Shown here: positions 61,065 through 64,000 of the stretch, in pieces
How the letters are laid out: every line of letters starts with the position of its first letter
Numbering within the stretch: the stretch's first letter is position 1
From: a virus
Virus record (IMG/VR): IMGVR_UViG_3300043411_002794
Location: 1 to 64,000 of that record
Reading direction: 5' to 3' (one strand)
Length of the DNA: 64,000 nt
Made by a program: the position numbers and the translations under genes
The notes under the pieces: generated by a model
What the model saw: the letters and a program-made list of their open reading frames with translations, nothing else
Database searches by the model: none
What the model was told of the DNA's origin: nothing

Positions 61065-61334
61065 TTATTCTTCGTCTTCGTTGAGCGGGTGCCCGTCGAC
61101 ACCGACGACAAAGCGAGCACCACCCTCGCCGTCATGCTCGATACCGAGCGTCATGAACTCCAACTGCGGCCAGTGGTCGGGAGCGTAGTCGTGCCAGGTC
61201 GGGCCCAGCGTCATCGTGTCGGGCAGCCCGGCGATGGCTTGGCGGAGATGCCCCAGTGTCAGCAACTTCTGGCCGAGCCTGGGTTTGATAATCTGATGCC
61301 CGGCTTTAGGCGCAGCCGATTGCTTCTTGGCCAT
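61065..61334 (-). CDS. hypothetical protein (89 aa)
   Basis: Unrecognised. N-terminal basic tail (MAKKQSAAPKAGHQIIKP), then a mixed fold. Overlaps the preceding gene by 29 bases. Confidence 0.6.
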   Translation of the reverse strand: MAKKQSAAPKAGHQIIKPRLGQKLLTLGHLRQAIAGLPDTMTLGPTWHDYAPDHWPQLEFMTLGIEHDGEGGARFVVGVDGHPLNEDEE

Positions 61335-61668
61335 GTAAAAGGCCTTTCTTTAATTTTGGATCAACGCATTCCGCGTGAAACAGTACCTGCCACGGTAATA
61401 ATTCCGCCAAGCGGTAGGCGACAGCGCACGCATGCCCGATCGCCGAGAGGCTCACCCGCAGCTCATCGCGATCGCTGCCGTAACGCCCATAGTGATGATC
61501 GAAGTCAGCGACGATCGTCGTGAACTGCGGGCCGTGAATGCAGACCCGGTAACTGGTCCAACCGGGCCGCGGACAGTGGTGTACCGTGATCGAATATTCA
61601 TTGCGATCACGCGTACCGACGTTCCGTGGAAAATCACGGACGACGTAATACGCGCTAACCTGGGTCAT
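61306..61668 (-). CDS. hypothetical protein (120 aa)
   Basis: Unrecognised alpha/beta protein. ATG at 61668 (MTQVSAYYVVRDFPRNVG); overlaps its upstream neighbour by 14 bases. No motif. Confidence 0.6.
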   Translation of the reverse strand: MTQVSAYYVVRDFPRNVGTRDRNEYSITVHHCPRPGWTSYRVCIHGPQFTTIVADFDHHYGRYGSDRDELRVSLSAIGHACAVAYRLAELLPWQVLFHAECVDPKLKKGLLHGQEAIGCA

Positions 61669-61960
61669 CGCGAATAGTTTCCAGTAGCCGCAAGGCGCCA
61701 ACCGTCGCCTCGTACTGCGCGTCGGTCAAATGCCGCATTAACCCACTGATCGTCACGCACTGTCGTGCCAAATCGTCTTTGCTGACATTCAAAAAGTAAT
61801 TGCGACCCGGTCGCTCCGGTGCCCGCTCCCACGTGCCGCCGCGCGGTAAGTGGTTGAAAAAGTCGTGTTCGTTATCAGTGAACCGAGTACAGAACGCCAG
61901 ATCCGTCCAACCGTGTTCGTTGGACCAGTAGAGCCCATTCTCGTCGACAATGACCCACAT
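61655..61960 (-). CDS. hypothetical protein (101 aa)
   Basis: Unrecognised. ATG at 61960 overlaps the methyltransferase stop as TAATG; a longer frame upstream is shadow of the methyltransferase gene. Trp-rich N-terminus (MWVIVDENGLYWSNEHGW). Confidence 0.6.
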   Translation of the reverse strand: MWVIVDENGLYWSNEHGWTDLAFCTRFTDNEHDFFNHLPRGGTWERAPERPGRNYFLNVSKDDLARQCVTISGLMRHLTDAQYEATVGALRLLETIRDDPG

Positions 61961-63987
61961 TACGCAGCCTGCATTTCGTGTTTCGGAATGTTGGCCTCGA
62001 CCAGAACCTGCGACATCACAGGACAAACCGAATTGCCGATCTTGGCAACCTGATTCGCGGTCGAGCCCGTCAGTTTGTACCCAGCCGCCAACTCCGGCGT
62101 GAACTGGGCGTTCAGCAGCTCTCGCGGCCGGAGCATCCGCATGCCGACGTCGCTGATCAGATACATCTGACCGTCAACCGTCAGAAGCGGCAGCTTGGCC
62201 TTCTTGCCCAGATGCTTCTTGAGAAAGCGATGCACGCGGCGGAAGCCGTCAAACGTCGCCTTGTCGACCTGTTGCTGCAGCTCCTTGTAGACCTGCTTAT
62301 GGTCAGTGAGATCGATCGCGGTCAGATCGGCGTTGACGAGCCCGTTGTGATCGACGGCCGTAACCGTCGAGAGAGGGTCCTCCGGATGCGATCCGACGAC
62401 GCCGCCATAGAACTTGGTAATATGGGCAGCGGAGACGCCCATCGCATGTGCGGCCCCTGCGGGCCTCGCAGCACCTTCGCCGGACGTGATGACGGGCAGC
62501 GGTGTCTCCGCGTCGGTGCCGACGCTGTCGCCCCGCATCTTGGTCACGTGGGCGGCGATCAGCCCAGTGTGCGGGATCTGCGTCTGGGCCGGGGCTGGTG
62601 CGTCCGCCGGCTGACCGATGCTCTGCCCGTTGAACTGAGTGAGGCCTGCCGCGATCTCAGTAATCACCGGCGTAACGACGGCCTGCCGGTTGTCCGTCTT
62701 GACGACGTTCAGCGGTTTATCGACCGGACGCGGCTTAGCGGCGTAGCCGCTGCCGCCAGTACCGACGATAAGCGGTACCGCCGTCGGCTGTACCACGGCT
62801 GTGCCGCGGTGCTGCGTCAACGTATGCAGCGGCCGCGTGACCGGCCCGCCGCGCATATGGTCGGAGCCGTGCTGCGGCTTCACCAAGTAGGCGGGTGTCA
62901 CGGCAAACCGATCCCGCGTCGGGATCGTGTGCAACGGTTCGTCGGCGGCCTGCAACTGCCCGCCCTCGCCGTAGAACTTGTTGATGACCGGAGCAACGAT
63001 CGCCTTGTCGTTGTTGCTGTGTACGACCGAAAGGGGCTGGTCGCACGGCTGCCCGCGAAAGGATCCGCCTTCACCGGACTTCTCACTAAAATGCCCGATC
63101 CGCACGATGAACGGCTTATTTGCCTCGATCACGTAACGGAGCAGCCCGTTGGCCATCCGCCACATGGTCTTGGGTGCCAGCGGTCGCTTGCACTCAATCC
63201 CGGTACGCTTGCGGAGCAACGCTGCTTGCCGCTTCGTGAGAAAGATGCTGGGGCACGGGATGTCCCAGTAGATGCACTCGGCAGCCGTCCGCCAGGGGTG
63301 CATGCCGTGCGGCGCGAGTCCGCTCTTGTCGGGTTTGCCGTGCGTCTGTTTCGGCCAGACGATCGGCTTCCCGTCCCGCCGAGCAATCACGAACAACCGC
63401 TTCCGCGCCGTCGGTACGCCGTAATCGGCCGCGTTGAGCACGCGGGACTCGACCACGTAGCCGAGATCTTCCAAGGCCCGCACCCACCGACGATAAATCT
63501 CGCCTTTACGGGAGTGGATCGGAATCATCTGCGGCTTGCCGTCTTTCTTGACGAGGCGACCGTTCTTCTTCAACAACGTCAACGGGCCCCAGTCTTGGAA
63601 CTCCATGACGTTTTCGAGCATGATCACGTCGGGCAGCACATCCTTCGCCCACTTGACCACGACCCAGGCGAGCATGCGAATCCGCTTCTCGACCGGCTTG
63701 GAGCCCTTGGCCCGCGAATGGTGCTTACAGTCAGGGCTAGCCCAGAACAGTTTCACCTTGCGGCCGAAGGTCGCATCACGGGGATCGACGTGCCAGACGT
63801 CCTCCGTGTAATGCCAAGTCTCCGGATGGTTCATGGCATGCATCTCGATCGCCGCGTAGTCGTGGTTGATCGCGATATGCGGGCTCATGCCCAGGGCCAG
63901 AGTAATCCCCAACGAAGCCCCGCCGCCGCCGGCAAAACTGTCGACGACGATCGGAGCGTTGTGGTTCAGCGTCAGTGTCGGGTTCAT
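61960..63987 (-). CDS. C5-cytosine DNA methyltransferase with repeat-rich recognition region (675 aa)
   Basis: Seen: motif I DSFAGGGGASLG (16-27), motif IV as ASPDCKHHSRAKG (catalytic Cys about residue 87; SPDC in place of PPC), motif VI MLENVMEF, motif VIII ARKRLFVIARR, motif IX region MRMLRPRELLNAQ and motif X GNSVCPVM. Between VIII and IX, about residues 300-570, are six to seven degenerate repeats of 'x-P-L-x-T/V-V...A-V-V-x-P', where the target-recognition domain belongs. It would methylate cytosine C5 to protect phage DNA from restriction. Length is well above M.HhaI (327) because of the repeats. It is the last complete gene at the right end. Confidence 0.88.
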   Translation of the reverse strand: MNPTLTLNHNAPIVVDSFAGGGGASLGITLALGMSPHIAINHDYAAIEMHAMNHPETWHYTEDVWHVDPRDATFGRKVKLFWASPDCKHHSRAKGSKPVEKRIRMLAWVVVKWAKDVLPDVIMLENVMEFQDWGPLTLLKKNGRLVKKDGKPQMIPIHSRKGEIYRRWVRALEDLGYVVESRVLNAADYGVPTARKRLFVIARRDGKPIVWPKQTHGKPDKSGLAPHGMHPWRTAAECIYWDIPCPSIFLTKRQAALLRKRTGIECKRPLAPKTMWRMANGLLRYVIEANKPFIVRIGHFSEKSGEGGSFRGQPCDQPLSVVHSNNDKAIVAPVINKFYGEGGQLQAADEPLHTIPTRDRFAVTPAYLVKPQHGSDHMRGGPVTRPLHTLTQHRGTAVVQPTAVPLIVGTGGSGYAAKPRPVDKPLNVVKTDNRQAVVTPVITEIAAGLTQFNGQSIGQPADAPAPAQTQIPHTGLIAAHVTKMRGDSVGTDAETPLPVITSGEGAARPAGAAHAMGVSAAHITKFYGGVVGSHPEDPLSTVTAVDHNGLVNADLTAIDLTDHKQVYKELQQQVDKATFDGFRRVHRFLKKHLGKKAKLPLLTVDGQMYLISDVGMRMLRPRELLNAQFTPELAAGYKLTGSTANQVAKIGNSVCPVMSQVLVEANIPKHEMQAA

Positions 63988-64000
63988 GCACCAAATTCCA

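Noticed and set aside
1-64000. tRNA genes
   Set aside because: No TΨC-arm-like GGTTCGAATCC with matching acceptor stem was noticed; a tRNA-finding program would settle this.

Overview
The window is a piece of the genome of a large tailed dsDNA bacteriophage, not a bacterial chromosome. About 75 tightly packed genes are recognisable and all but one lie on the minus strand, often with ATGA or TAATG stop/start overlaps. There is a portal protein and a complete phage-type replication and recombination set. No rRNA, tRNA, ribosomal protein or housekeeping gene was recognised. Base composition is fairly GC-rich. The host cannot be named from the sequence; an HldE homologue and two glycosyltransferases hint at a Gram-negative host or at sugar-based modification, but this is inference. 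No terminase, major capsid, tail tape-measure or lysis gene was recognised, so the genome probably extends well beyond 64 kb.

Layout, in plus coordinates (genes read right to left). 1-4.5 kb: small conserved-unknown genes, including a protein whose C-terminus resembles the AcrVA2 anti-CRISPR family. 4.5-10.8 kb: a giant (about 1550-residue) virion-like protein with glycine-zipper segments, a recurrent K-x-A-G motif and an HEVMH metallopeptidase motif, divergent from the only plus-strand gene, which encodes a collagen-like protein. 10.8-25 kb: putative structural genes with the portal, a thymidylate kinase and a GT-B glycosyltransferase. 25-37 kb: a beta-class adenine/N4-cytosine methyltransferase, a RuvC-like resolvase, a DEDDh exonuclease, a MazG-like pyrophosphohydrolase, a GT-A glycosyltransferase, a 24-residue histone-like peptide and a RecA-family recombinase. 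37-48 kb: a candidate ssDNA-binding protein with a Met-Pro-Gly repeat tail, a UDG-exonuclease-PolA fusion, a DnaG-type primase, a DnaB-type helicase and an SF2 helicase. 48-64 kb: Rad50/SbcC-like and Mre11/SbcD-like proteins, HldE, a GHKL ATPase fused to a zinc-metallopeptidase motif, a WGR-ATP-dependent DNA ligase and a C5-cytosine methyltransferase with a repeat-filled recognition region.

How the genes fit together: the polymerase, primase, helicases, RecA-like protein, nucleases, resolvase and ligase form a largely self-sufficient replication and recombination module. The two methyltransferases and possibly the AcrVA2-like protein would protect DNA from host defences. Thymidylate kinase and the MazG-like enzyme would shape the nucleotide pool. 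Regulatory features include three minus-strand Rho-independent terminators, a TAATTA-centred 14-15 bp motif repeated in front of four genes (plus one copy inside a gene), a pyrimidine-rich leader before the candidate SSB, and a possible promoter-sRNA-terminator cassette on the otherwise silent plus strand at 47.8 kb.
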